From: Kibdelosporangium persicum
GTDB taxonomy: Bacteria > Actinomycetota > Actinomycetes > Mycobacteriales > Pseudonocardiaceae
Length of the DNA: 64,000 bases
Reading direction: 5' to 3'
Assembly: GCF_013280595.1 (NCBI RefSeq)
Contig: NZ_JAAATY010000001.1
Span: forward strand, 563,987 to 627,986
The position numbers and the translations under genes were made by a program. Below are positions 26,695 to 35,120 of the stretch, one piece after another. The notes beneath the pieces were generated by a model. The model had not been told where the DNA came from. It made no database searches and saw nothing but the letters and a program-made list of their open reading frames with translations. Position 1 is the stretch's first letter. The number at the start of each line of letters is the position of its first letter.

Positions 26695-26808
26695 TCAGTG
26701 ATCCGCGTCGTCTTCCGCGCGACCGATCAGTTCTTCGATCTCCCACTGCCCGAACAGCTCGCGCAGTTCGTCGAAGATCGGCGTCTCCCCCACCGTGGCG
26801 TGCGTCAT
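26695..26808 (-). CDS. Small acidic protein, function unknown
   Basis: A 37-residue, strongly acidic peptide (FDELRELFGQWEIEELIG centre) predicted largely helical. A good ribosome site, GGGAGAGGGG, lies a few bases before the ATG at 26808, and no other frame uses this stretch. It may form a two-gene unit with the Cys-rich gene at 26444. Not recognised. Confidence 0.5.
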   Translation of the reverse strand: MTHATVGETPIFDELRELFGQWEIEELIGRAEDDADH

Positions 26809-26978
26809 TGGTCCCCTCTCCCTTCACACAGCGTGTGCACCCGCATCCCCCACGAGAAGCACATCTGTCACCCATATGACGTAAGGAGGCTCCATTTCAT
26901 TCCGCCCTGTTGCTGTGATCTACGTCCCATTTGTCACCCTCGGTTCATCCTGCGAGAATGTTCGGAAGACGAATACTC

Positions 26979-27002
26979 GTTCGCAATGCGAACACTGCGA
27001 AC
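26979..27002. promoter_or_regulatory. PcaR/IclR-type operator upstream of pcaI
   Basis: Perfect palindrome GTTCGCAATGCGAAC (26979-26993) followed by a third half-site GCGAAC (26997-27002). It resembles the GTTCGATAATCGCAC-type sites of IclR regulators PcaR/PobR of proteobacteria. It lies 24 bp before pcaI; the pcaIJB operon ends in an IclR gene, so autoregulation is likely. Confidence 0.6.
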
Positions 27003-27025
27003 ATTGAGGCGCACACGGAGGCGGA

Positions 27026-27826
27026 ATGGCGTCCATAACGTCGCTGGCCGAGGCCGTCGCCGACCTGGTGCACGACGGCGACCAGGTCGCGCTGGAGGGC
27101 TTCACGCACCTGATCCCGTTCGCGGCCGGGCACGAGATCATCCGCCAGGGCCGCAAGGGCCTCACGTTGGTGCGGATGACCCCGGACCTGATCTACGACC
27201 AGCTGATCGGCGCGGGCTGTGCGCGCAAGCTGATCTTCTCGTGGGGCGGGAACCCGGGCGTCGGTTCGCTGCACCGGTTCCGTGACGCCGTGCAGCACTC
27301 GTGGCCCGTGCCGCTGGAGATCGAGGAACACAGCCACGCGGGCATGGCCAACCGTTACGTCGCAGGAGCATCCGGCCTGCCGTTCGCGGTGCTGCGCGGG
27401 TACACCGGCACCGACCTGCCCAGGCAGACCGACACGATCAAGCCGATCACGTGCCCGTTCACCGGGGAGACGCTCACCGCGGTGCCCGCGCTGAACCCGG
27501 ACGTCGCGATCATCCACGCCCAGCGCGCGGACCGGAAGGGCAACGTGCAGCTCTGGGGCATCACCGGCGTGCAGAAGGAAGCCGTGCTCGCGGCGAAGCG
27601 GTCGCTGGTCACGGTCGAGGAGATCGTCGACGAACTCGAACCGAGGCCGAACGCGGTCACGTTGCCGAGCTGGGTGGTCACCAGGGTCGCCGAGGTACCA
27701 CAAGGCGCCCATCCCTCCTACGCGCACGACTACTACGTGCGGGACAACGAGTACTACAAGGCATGGGACGGCATCGGCCGCGACCGGGAAGAGTTCCAGC
27801 GCTGGCTTGAGGAGGTCGTCCGATGA
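27026..27826 (+). CDS. pcaI: 3-oxoadipate CoA-transferase subunit A
   Basis: A 266-residue class I CoA-transferase alpha subunit (VALEGFTHLIPFAAGHEIIRQG; GGNPGVGSLHRFRDAV). With PcaJ it transfers CoA from succinyl-CoA to beta-ketoadipate. GGAGG precedes the ATG. The 217-bp region upstream holds the operator described at 26979. First gene of pcaI-J-B-R. Confidence 0.92.
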   Translation: MASITSLAEAVADLVHDGDQVALEGFTHLIPFAAGHEIIRQGRKGLTLVRMTPDLIYDQLIGAGCARKLIFSWGGNPGVGSLHRFRDAVQHSWPVPLEIEEHSHAGMANRYVAGASGLPFAVLRGYTGTDLPRQTDTIKPITCPFTGETLTAVPALNPDVAIIHAQRADRKGNVQLWGITGVQKEAVLAAKRSLVTVEEIVDELEPRPNAVTLPSWVVTRVAEVPQGAHPSYAHDYYVRDNEYYKAWDGIGRDREEFQRWLEEVVR

Positions 27827-28539
27827 CGTACACGACTGACGAGATGATGACCGTCGCGGCCGCACGCGTGCTCAAGGACGGCACATCCTGCTTTGTCGGT
27901 ATCGGACTGCCGAGCACCGCCGCGAACCTGGCCCGCGCGACGCACGCACCGGACCTGGTGTTGATCTACGAGTCCGGCTGCATCGGCGCGAAACCGGACC
28001 GGCTGCCCCTGTCCATCGGAGACGGAATCCTCGCCGAGACCGCCGACTCGTTGGTCAGCGTGCCGGAGATCTTCAACTACTGGCTGCAGCCCGGCCGGAT
28101 CGACGTCGGCTTCCTCGGCGCGGCCCAGCTCGACCGGTACGGCAACATCAACACGACGGTGATCGGCGACTACGCCGACCCCAAGGTGCGGCTGCCCGGC
28201 GCGGGCGGCGCCCCGGAGATCGCGGCGTCGTGCAAGGAGGTCGTGATCGTGGTCCGGCAGAGCCGCCGGACGTTCCTCGACAAGCTGGACTTCATCACGT
28301 CCGTCGGCCAGGACGACCGGTCGGCGTTCTCCGGCGCGGGACCACGGATGATCATCACGGATCTCGGGGTGCTGCGACCGGTCGACGGTGAGTTCACGCT
28401 GACCCAGCTCCACCCGGGAGTCGAGGTCTCCCAGGCGATCGAGGCCACCGGCTGGGATCTGAAGGTGTCGCCCGACCTGGCCGAGACACCGCCACCGACC
28501 GGCGCCGAGTTGACGGCGTTGCGCAAACTGGCAGGCTGA
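27823..28539 (+). CDS. pcaJ: 3-oxoadipate CoA-transferase subunit B
   Basis: A 238-residue beta subunit. The catalytic glutamate is Glu50 in IYESGCIGAKP; CFVGIGLPSTAANLA and GNINTTVIGDY blocks are typical. The ATG overlaps the pcaI stop (ATGA), ensuring equal amounts of both subunits. Confidence 0.93.
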   Translation: MTYTTDEMMTVAAARVLKDGTSCFVGIGLPSTAANLARATHAPDLVLIYESGCIGAKPDRLPLSIGDGILAETADSLVSVPEIFNYWLQPGRIDVGFLGAAQLDRYGNINTTVIGDYADPKVRLPGAGGAPEIAASCKEVVIVVRQSRRTFLDKLDFITSVGQDDRSAFSGAGPRMIITDLGVLRPVDGEFTLTQLHPGVEVSQAIEATGWDLKVSPDLAETPPPTGAELTALRKLAG

Positions 28540-28543
28540 TCCC

Positions 28544-29791
28544 GTGTTCGCGGCACTGTTCGGCTCGCGGGACGACCAGGCTTGGCTGACGGCCATGGTG
28601 GACGCCGAGAAGGCGCTCGCCACGGCCCTGGCCAGGACGGGTGTGATCCCTGAGCGGGCCGCTTCAGAGATCGCGCGTGTCCCGGCCGACTTCGACCTGG
28701 CCGAGCTGGGCCGGCAGGCCGTCAGCGCGGGCAACCCCGTCGTGCCACTGGTCCGCCGGATCAGGGAACGGGTTTCGGCCGAGACGGCCCGGTTCGTCCA
28801 CTTCGGAGCGACCAGTCAGGACATCATGGACACGGCGGCCATGATGGTCGCCCGGAACGCTGTTTCGGCGATGCTGGCGGACGTGGACGCGGCTGCCGAC
28901 GCGTGTGCGGAACTGGCCGACGAGCACCGGCGCACTGTCATGATCGCCCGGACGCTCATGCAGCACGCGTTGCCGACGACCTTCGGGCTCAAGTGCGCCG
29001 GCTGGCTGGTGGCTCTGGACGAAGCGGCCGCGAATCTCCGGCGCCTCCGGTTCACCGCACAGCTCGGCGGCGCCGTGGGGACGTTGGCGGTGTTCGCCGA
29101 CACGGATGTTCCTCGCCTGTACGCCGAGGAACTCGGCCTGGCCGAACCGGTGATCCCCTGGCACACCGACCGGACCAGGATGGGCGAACTCGCCGGAGCG
29201 CTCGGCGTGCTGGCCGGCGTGCTCGGCAAGATCGCGGTGGACGTGACCCTGCTGGCCCAGACCGAGGTCGGCGAGGTGGCCGAGTCGTCCGGCGGTGGTT
29301 CGTCCACCATGCCGCACAAGCAGAACCCGGTCCGGTCGGTTCTGATCACGGCTGCCGCCAGGCAGATTCCCGGTTTGGTGGCGACCATGTTCGCCGCGAT
29401 GCCGCAGGAGCACGAGCGGGCAGCGGGTGCCTGGCATGCTGAATGGGAAACGCTGAATTCACTGTTCAGCATTCTGGGCACAGCATGCACGCGTACCCGC
29501 GAACTGGTGACCGGCTTGCGGGTGGACCGCGACCGGATGCGCGCGAACGTGGACATGACGGGCGGCCTGGTGATGGCCGAGGCGGTCGTGACCGCGCTGG
29601 CCCCGGCGATGGGCCGGGCCGCGGCCTCGGAGGCGGTGACCGAGATCGCCAAGTCCGGGCGCCCCTTCCGGCAGGCGCTGATCGACGACCCGCGGATCGA
29701 CTTGTCCGAAGAGGACATCGACAAGGCGTTGGACCCGGCCGGGTACCTCGGTTGCGCCAACGAGTTCATAGATCGGGCGTTGCGGCGATGA
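28544..29791 (+). CDS. pcaB: 3-carboxy-cis,cis-muconate cycloisomerase
   Basis: A 415-residue fumarase/aspartase-superfamily enzyme with signature GSSTMPHKQNP and FVHFGATSQDIMDTA. It converts 3-carboxy-cis,cis-muconate (the PcaGH product) to 4-carboxymuconolactone. GTG start 4 bp after pcaJ. The next steps (pcaC, pcaD, or fused pcaL) and pcaF are not in the window. Confidence 0.93.
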   Translation: MFAALFGSRDDQAWLTAMVDAEKALATALARTGVIPERAASEIARVPADFDLAELGRQAVSAGNPVVPLVRRIRERVSAETARFVHFGATSQDIMDTAAMMVARNAVSAMLADVDAAADACAELADEHRRTVMIARTLMQHALPTTFGLKCAGWLVALDEAAANLRRLRFTAQLGGAVGTLAVFADTDVPRLYAEELGLAEPVIPWHTDRTRMGELAGALGVLAGVLGKIAVDVTLLAQTEVGEVAESSGGGSSTMPHKQNPVRSVLITAAARQIPGLVATMFAAMPQEHERAAGAWHAEWETLNSLFSILGTACTRTRELVTGLRVDRDRMRANVDMTGGLVMAEAVVTALAPAMGRAAASEAVTEIAKSGRPFRQALIDDPRIDLSEEDIDKALDPAGYLGCANEFIDRALRR

Positions 29792-30534
29792 GCGACTTCG
29801 TGCAGTCCTTGGAACGCGGGCTCGCGGTCATCCGGGCCTTCGACGCGGACCACCCGGAGATGACGCTCAGCGACGTCGCCAGGGTCACCGGCCTGACCAG
29901 GGCGGCGGCCCGCCGGTTCCTGCACACGCTGGTGGACCTGGGTTACATGCGCACCGACGGCCGCCTGTTCGCCCTGCGCCCCAAGGTCCTCGAGCTCGGG
30001 TACTCGTACCTGTCCAGTCTTGGCCTTCCGGACGTCGCCCGGCCGCACCTGGAGAATCTCGCCGCCGAGGTGCACGAGTCGTGCTCGGTGTCCATTCTGG
30101 ACGGTAAGGAGATCGTCTACGTGGCCCGGGTACCGACCAAGCGGATCATGAAGGTGATGATCGAGGTCGGCACCCGGTTCCCCGCGTACGCCGCGTCCAT
30201 GGGCCGCGTGATGCTCGCCGCCCAGGACGACACCTGGCTCGACGAGTTCCTCAGCACGACGCCGTTGACGCCGATGACCGACCGGACGATCACCGACCCG
30301 GCAGAACTGAAGGCGGAACTGTCCCGGGTCCGTGACCAGGGCTGGTGCATGGTCGACGAGGAACTCGACCGCGGCCTGCGCTCCATCGCCGCGCCCATCC
30401 GCAACCAGGGCAAGGTCGTGGCGGCCGTGAACATCTCCACCCACGTCAGCAGGCCGCTCGACAGCGTCCACGACGACCTGCTCCCGCCCCTCCTCGCCAC
30501 AGCCCAAGCCATTTCCGCAGATCTCCCCTCGTGA
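29788..30534 (+). CDS. pcaR: IclR-family regulator, PcaR-like
   Basis: A 248-residue IclR regulator: winged helix (about 5-65, MTLSDVARVTGLTRAAARRFLHTL) and effector domain (FPAYAASMGRVMLA; ELDRGLRSIAAPIRN). Strong resemblance to PcaR, which responds to beta-ketoadipate, and co-operonic with pcaIJB. The ATG overlaps the pcaB stop (ATGA). Its own stop codon TGA is formed by the CTCGTGA arm of the palindrome that follows. Confidence 0.9.
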   Translation: MSDFVQSLERGLAVIRAFDADHPEMTLSDVARVTGLTRAAARRFLHTLVDLGYMRTDGRLFALRPKVLELGYSYLSSLGLPDVARPHLENLAAEVHESCSVSILDGKEIVYVARVPTKRIMKVMIEVGTRFPAYAASMGRVMLAAQDDTWLDEFLSTTPLTPMTDRTITDPAELKAELSRVRDQGWCMVDEELDRGLRSIAAPIRNQGKVVAAVNISTHVSRPLDSVHDDLLPPLLATAQAISADLPS

Positions 30535-30573
30535 GTGTTTATCAGGGTTAGAACACGGATAAACACTCACGAG
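30528..30573. repeat. 46-bp palindromic repeat, copy 6, overlapping the pcaR stop
   Basis: Outer arms CTCGTGAGTGTTTATC and GATAAACACTCACGAG variant; the centre (AGGGTTAGAACACG) is imperfectly paired. The pcaR stop TGA (30532-30534) lies inside the left arm. Between convergent pcaR and mas4B. Confidence 0.85.
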
Positions 30574-30585
30574 GGGTGAGCTGGG

Positions 30586-31068
30586 CTAAAGGAAGCGGAT
30601 GTCGCTGATCTTCCAGGTCTCACCGGACTTCTGGGCGCTCACCAGCAACTGAGCCGCCGCGGACTCGTGCTTGTCCCCCTGCACGATCTGCCGGTCGACG
30701 AAGACCAGCAGGCGGGCGGAATCTGGGCGCAGGTCCATCACGCCGATGGACCGGACCGCGGTCGTCAGGACCTGTCCGGTGTCGGCCGCGTGCTTCCTCA
30801 CCGCCGCGAACTCGGTGTTGTACTGCTGGATCGCGGCGCCGGTCAGCACCTCCTGAGCGGCCCCTGACGTCCGGTCCATCTGCGTGGGGTCGTACGAGAA
30901 GACCGTACGCAACGCCCGGCCGACCTGATCGGACACGGCATTCGTGCCGGCCACGTCGACCAGAGCCGTGTTCTCCGGCCCGGGCGAGCGCGCGAAGGAG
31001 AACCACAGCGCCGCGCACCCGCACAGGATGATCACGCCGCCGAGGATGCCCGCCAGGGTGGGCTTCAT
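30586..31068 (-). CDS. Mce-associated membrane protein (Mas4B-like)
   Basis: A 160-residue protein with one N-terminal transmembrane helix (LAGILGGVIILCGCAALWF) and an extracytoplasmic domain of the Mce-associated type (VFSYDPTQMDRTSGAAQEVLTG). Position at the end of the mce4 operon matches Rv3492c in M. tuberculosis. Such proteins support assembly or stability of the Mce transporter. The ATG overlaps the preceding stop (ATGA). Confidence 0.85.
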   Translation of the reverse strand: MKPTLAGILGGVIILCGCAALWFSFARSPGPENTALVDVAGTNAVSDQVGRALRTVFSYDPTQMDRTSGAAQEVLTGAAIQQYNTEFAAVRKHAADTGQVLTTAVRSIGVMDLRPDSARLLVFVDRQIVQGDKHESAAAQLLVSAQKSGETWKISDIRFL

Positions 31069-31553
31069 GTCCCCACCACCTCCAGCGCGCTGACCTTCCA
31101 CCCCGTGCCGGTCCGGGCGAGGTCGACGTCCCACCGGCTGACGCTGGCGGTCGGCTGAGCCCCGTTCTGGCTCACCGAGACCTCGACCGCCGCGATCACG
31201 GTGGCCGTGCCGTTGTACGTGTTCATCGTCGTCACAGCGGCACCGACCGGACGCGCAGTGGCGACGGTCTTGGCCGTCAGCGCGACCTGCCGGTCGTTGT
31301 CCCGGTTACGGATCAACCGCTCGAGCAACGGCCCGGTCGATGCCTCACGCCAGCGGTCGAAGTCGGCGTCCAGCTTCTGGTAGTCCACTGTGTTCAGGTC
31401 GACGACCAGACGCTCGGCCACCGCGAGCACGTTGTCCCGTTGCCCGGCCAGTTCGGTCTCGGCGCTGTGGGCCGAATTCCACCAGCGCCAGCCCGTGAAA
31501 CCGGCCGCGGCCACCGCCACCACCGCCAGCACGAGCAGGATCCGACCGATCAC
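31065..31553 (-). CDS. Mce-associated membrane protein (Mas4A-like)
   Basis: A 162-residue single-pass protein (IGRILLVLAVVAVAAAGFTGW) with a Mce-associated NTF2-like extracytoplasmic region. The GTG start at 31553 overlaps the mce4F stop (GTGA); the longer open frame upstream runs through mce4F and is ignored. Counterpart of Rv3493c by position. Confidence 0.85.
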   Translation of the reverse strand: MIGRILLVLAVVAVAAAGFTGWRWWNSAHSAETELAGQRDNVLAVAERLVVDLNTVDYQKLDADFDRWREASTGPLLERLIRNRDNDRQVALTAKTVATARPVGAAVTTMNTYNGTATVIAAVEVSVSQNGAQPTASVSRWDVDLARTGTGWKVSALEVVGT

Positions 31554-32779
31554 CTGGGCAAACCTAGCAACTGCCCGATGTTCTGCAAACCCGCGGCGCC
31601 GTTGTTCAGCCCGAGCACCCCTGGCAGCCTCGGTGGCGGCGGCGCGGCCGTCCCACCGGGAGGAACCTGCTTGGGAACGCCCGCGAACGGCGCGTTCTGC
31701 GACCCACGGACACCGATCGGGCTGTTCGGCGGCTCGGCGCAGTAGGCGTCGCGGTTGACCGGCGTCGGCTCGGTCTGGCTGGCGTTGCGCTGCTTCGTGC
31801 CTTCGTAACCCTTCACACACGGTGGCGGGTCGAAGAAGTTGAGCATGATCCCCAGGTGCCCGGTGCCGTCCGGCGCGGTGCTCGGCGTGAACGCCGAGAT
31901 CACCGGGTAGGCCACCATGAACTGCTCGATCGCGGCCGTCCGGCTGGTCGTGATGGACGTGGTGGTCAGCAGGTTCGCGAACACCACACCGAGATCCGGC
32001 CCGGACGTGCGCAGGATGTCCACCACCTGGTCGGCCACGCCGGGCGTGACCTCGATCAGCTTGCGCAGGTCCGGATCGGACGTCTTGAGCTGCTCGGACA
32101 GCTTCCGCAGCCCGGAACTGAACGCGAGCAACCGCTGGGCGTCGGCCTGCTGACGCTCCAGCACCGTCCGCCCGGTGCTGAGCAACCCGGTCGTCTGCGG
32201 CAGGTGCTGGATCGCGGTGGCGGTGAACTGCCCGGCGGAGTCCAGCAGCAGCTGGAGGTCCTGGCCCGCACCGGCGAACGCCGTGTTCAACTCGTCCACC
32301 ACGGTCCGCAGCGAGTCGACCGGCACACTCCGAACCAGACCGTCCAGATTGGAGAGCAGGGTGTCCGTCGCGGGCGGAATACTGGTTCGGTCACGAGGAA
32401 TCACCGATCCGGCCGCGAGATAGGGGCCACGATCGCCGGCCGGTTGGAGATCGACGTACTGCTCGCCGATGGCCGACCGGTTGGCCACGACCGCCTTGGT
32501 GTCCGCCGGGATCGAGTGCCCGGACTCCATCACCAGCTCGACGTCCACACCGGAGTCGACCAGATGCATTTCCCCTACCCTGCCAACGGTCACCCCGCGA
32601 TAGGTGACCTCGGCGTTGGTGAAGATCCCGCCCGAATCAGGCAACTGAACGGTCACCACGTACCCACTGGCACCGAACAACCGGTCCAGCCCGGCATACC
32701 GAGCGCCCGCGTACGTCACGGCGACCACCGCGATCACGATGAACACCACGAACCGGAGTTTGACGCCTCGGGTGAGCAT
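31550..32779 (-). CDS. mce4F: Mce4F-like steroid importer subunit
   Basis: A 409-residue Mce protein: N-terminal anchor helix (about 10-28), MCE/MlaD domain (about 38-120, VTYRGVTVGRVGEMHLV), long helical region, and a Pro-rich tail. The six Mce subunits form a hexameric channel carrying lipids through the envelope. The start overlaps the mce4E stop in TGATG (an in-frame GTG at 32782 is an alternative). Confidence 0.9.
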   Translation of the reverse strand: MLTRGVKLRFVVFIVIAVVAVTYAGARYAGLDRLFGASGYVVTVQLPDSGGIFTNAEVTYRGVTVGRVGEMHLVDSGVDVELVMESGHSIPADTKAVVANRSAIGEQYVDLQPAGDRGPYLAAGSVIPRDRTSIPPATDTLLSNLDGLVRSVPVDSLRTVVDELNTAFAGAGQDLQLLLDSAGQFTATAIQHLPQTTGLLSTGRTVLERQQADAQRLLAFSSGLRKLSEQLKTSDPDLRKLIEVTPGVADQVVDILRTSGPDLGVVFANLLTTTSITTSRTAAIEQFMVAYPVISAFTPSTAPDGTGHLGIMLNFFDPPPCVKGYEGTKQRNASQTEPTPVNRDAYCAEPPNSPIGVRGSQNAPFAGVPKQVPPGGTAAPPPPRLPGVLGLNNGAAGLQNIGQLLGLPR

Positions 32780-33945
32780 CACCCACCTCCCAGCAACGTG
32801 CCCAGCAGCCCGGCAAGCGGACTCTGACCAGCAGGCGGTGTTCCGTTCTGCGGCAGCAGATCCGGCAGGATCGGTACCGGGATCGGCAACGGCAGCGGCC
32901 CGGTGTTGTCGCCGTACGGCTGGCCAGGCGGCGCCAGCAAGGTCTGTCCCGAGTTGGACAGGTTGTTGATCATCTCGGTGAAGTCGAGGCTGAGCTTGGC
33001 GTCCACGTTGAAGTAGTCGCCACGAACCGCGTTCACCGCATACGACGGATACGGGTACGTCACGAGGTACTCCAGCGCGGTCGGGAGTTTGTCCCCGGTC
33101 TCGACCAGTTTGCGCAGTGTCGGTTCGAGAAGTTTGAGATCCGCGACCAAATCGGCCTTGCTGCGGTTCACCGTGTCCACGGCCACATCGGACAACGTGT
33201 CGAGCGCGGTCAGCATCCCGGTCAGCTGCGTCCGTTGCTGTTCGAGGATCTTCAGGCCCGGCGACAGATTGTCCAAGGCGTTGGTGAGGTTGCCGGTCTG
33301 GTCGACCAGCGTGCCCGACAGCTTGGCCAGGCCGTCGATCGCGCGCACGATGTCGTCGCGCTGTCCATCCAAAGTAGACACTATGGTCCGCACGTTGGAC
33401 AGCAGCTCCCGGATCTGCGTCTCGTTCCCGGACAAAGCGTTGTTGAGCTCGACGACGATCGTGCGCAACTGCTCGACACCGCCACCGTTCAGCAGCATCG
33501 AAAGCGCGCCCAGCACCTCTTCGACTTCGGGATTGCGGTTGGTCCGGCTCAGCGGGACGACAGCGCCATCGGCCAGCCGGCCCTGCGGCGGCTCGCCGAC
33601 AGGCTCACGAAGCTGGACGTACTTCTCCCCCAACAGGCTCGACTGCCTGAGTTCGGCCCCGGCATTGGCGGGCAACGTCACCGAACCGTTGACCACCAGC
33701 GTCACCAGCGCCACCTTGTTGTCCGGCGCCAGTTCGATCTTCGCCACCCGGCCGACGGCCACGTCGTTGACCTTCACGCTGGCCTGCGGTACGAGATCCA
33801 GCACGTCACCGAACTGAGCGGTGATCTGGTAAGGATGATCCCCGACATCCGCGCCGCCGGGCAGCGGAGTGTTGTACAGCCCGCCGAACCCGCCCTCGGT
33901 GCACCCGGCGAGCATCAACGCGACGAGAACCACCGCCCGCTTCAT
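32779..33945 (-). CDS. mce4E: Mce4E-like lipoprotein subunit
   Basis: A 388-residue Mce protein with lipobox LMLAGC (Cys15), the E position of every mce operon (LprN/LprK type). The MCE domain (about 40-125) includes VNDVAVGRVAKIELA. Four-base coupling (ATGA) with mce4D. Confidence 0.92.
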   Translation of the reverse strand: MKRAVVLVALMLAGCTEGGFGGLYNTPLPGGADVGDHPYQITAQFGDVLDLVPQASVKVNDVAVGRVAKIELAPDNKVALVTLVVNGSVTLPANAGAELRQSSLLGEKYVQLREPVGEPPQGRLADGAVVPLSRTNRNPEVEEVLGALSMLLNGGGVEQLRTIVVELNNALSGNETQIRELLSNVRTIVSTLDGQRDDIVRAIDGLAKLSGTLVDQTGNLTNALDNLSPGLKILEQQRTQLTGMLTALDTLSDVAVDTVNRSKADLVADLKLLEPTLRKLVETGDKLPTALEYLVTYPYPSYAVNAVRGDYFNVDAKLSLDFTEMINNLSNSGQTLLAPPGQPYGDNTGPLPLPIPVPILPDLLPQNGTPPAGQSPLAGLLGTLLGGG

Positions 33946-35120
33946 CGGCGCATCACCTCAAGCAGCGGCACCGGCAACGGCGGCAGTGTCCCGTTCTGCA
34001 GGGCAGTCAGGGTTTCGGCCACGCTGGGCAGCTTCAACGTGCCGTCCAGAACCGGCGCCAGCTTCTTGCAGATGTCGTTCAGCGTCGCCGGGACAGCCTT
34101 GGGCGTGCCCTGCTCGATCAGACGGCACACCATCAGGATCGGCGGGTGCGTCAACTCGTTCAGGTCCGCGCGGACACCGATCGTGCCCGACGCGGCATCG
34201 TAGGAGTTGATCAGGTTCGTGGCGCCGACCGGCGCCACGTCCAGGATCTCCGCGATCGCCCCGCGCTGGTCCACCAAGGCCTTGGTCACACCGGTCAGCT
34301 TCGCCACATTGGACGCCAGCAGGTCCTTGTTCTCGGCCACGAACGCCTTCACGTCGCCCAGCGCCACCGCCAGCGAGCTCAGCGCCTCCGCGACCTCCGC
34401 ACGGTCGTCGGCGAGGAACGTGCTCACGTCCGCCAACCGCCCGTAGAACTCGTGCACCGCCTTGTCGCTGTTGGCCAGGGCTTCGGTGAACTTGCCCAGG
34501 TTGTCCACGGTGCGGAACAGATCGTCCTTCGACCCGGCCAGGGTCTCCGCGGCGGCGGCCAGTTGCCTGACCGTGTTGTTGAGGTTCTGCCCGTTGCCTT
34601 TGAGCGTTCCGGCCAACGTGTCCAGCAGGTCCGAAACCGCACCGTCCTTGTTGGCACCGTGGGGACCTAGGTCGGTCGTCAGCTTGTTCACGCTGGCGTA
34701 CAGGTCGTCCAGTTCTACCGGGGACGCGGTGTCCGATCGTGGGATGACCGCGCCGGAGGCCATCACCGGGCCATCGGTGTAGGCCGGCGTCAACTGCACG
34801 TACCGGTCGCTGACCAACGAAGGCGCGACGATGACGGCCTTCGCCGACGCGGGGACCTGGACGCCCGAGTCGACCAGCATGTCCACTTTGACCTGTTCGC
34901 CCTCCGGCTGGACGTCGACGATCTCGCCGACCGGGACGCCGAGGACGCGGACCGCCGATCCTGAGTAGACACCGACGGTCCTGTCGAAGTACGCGGTGAC
35001 CCGCAGACCACTGGGGGTCCGGAGCAACCACCAGAGGCCGGTCGCCAGGATGAGGCCGAGCACGCAGGCGATGGCGACCGTCCTGGCGGTGTTGAGCTGG
35101 CGCTGGGTCCGTACGGTCAT
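33942..35120 (-). CDS. mce4D: Mce4D-like steroid importer subunit
   Basis: A 392-residue Mce subunit: basic N-terminus, anchor helix (TVAIACVLGLILATGLWWLL), MCE domain (about 38-118, VRVLGVPVGEIVDVQPEG), extended helical domain with regularly spaced hydrophobics. The start at 35120 overlaps the mce4C stop (ATGA). Confidence 0.92.
   Translation of the reverse strand: MTVRTQRQLNTARTVAIACVLGLILATGLWWLLRTPSGLRVTAYFDRTVGVYSGSAVRVLGVPVGEIVDVQPEGEQVKVDMLVDSGVQVPASAKAVIVAPSLVSDRYVQLTPAYTDGPVMASGAVIPRSDTASPVELDDLYASVNKLTTDLGPHGANKDGAVSDLLDTLAGTLKGNGQNLNNTVRQLAAAAETLAGSKDDLFRTVDNLGKFTEALANSDKAVHEFYGRLADVSTFLADDRAEVAEALSSLAVALGDVKAFVAENKDLLASNVAKLTGVTKALVDQRGAIAEILDVAPVGATNLINSYDAASGTIGVRADLNELTHPPILMVCRLIEQGTPKAVPATLNDICKKLAPVLDGTLKLPSVAETLTALQNGTLPPLPVPLLEVMRR

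Noticed and set aside
29443-29787. Long N-terminal extension of PcaR in the same frame
   Set aside because: It lies wholly inside pcaB in another frame; the ATGA overlap at 29788 gives the normal IclR start.
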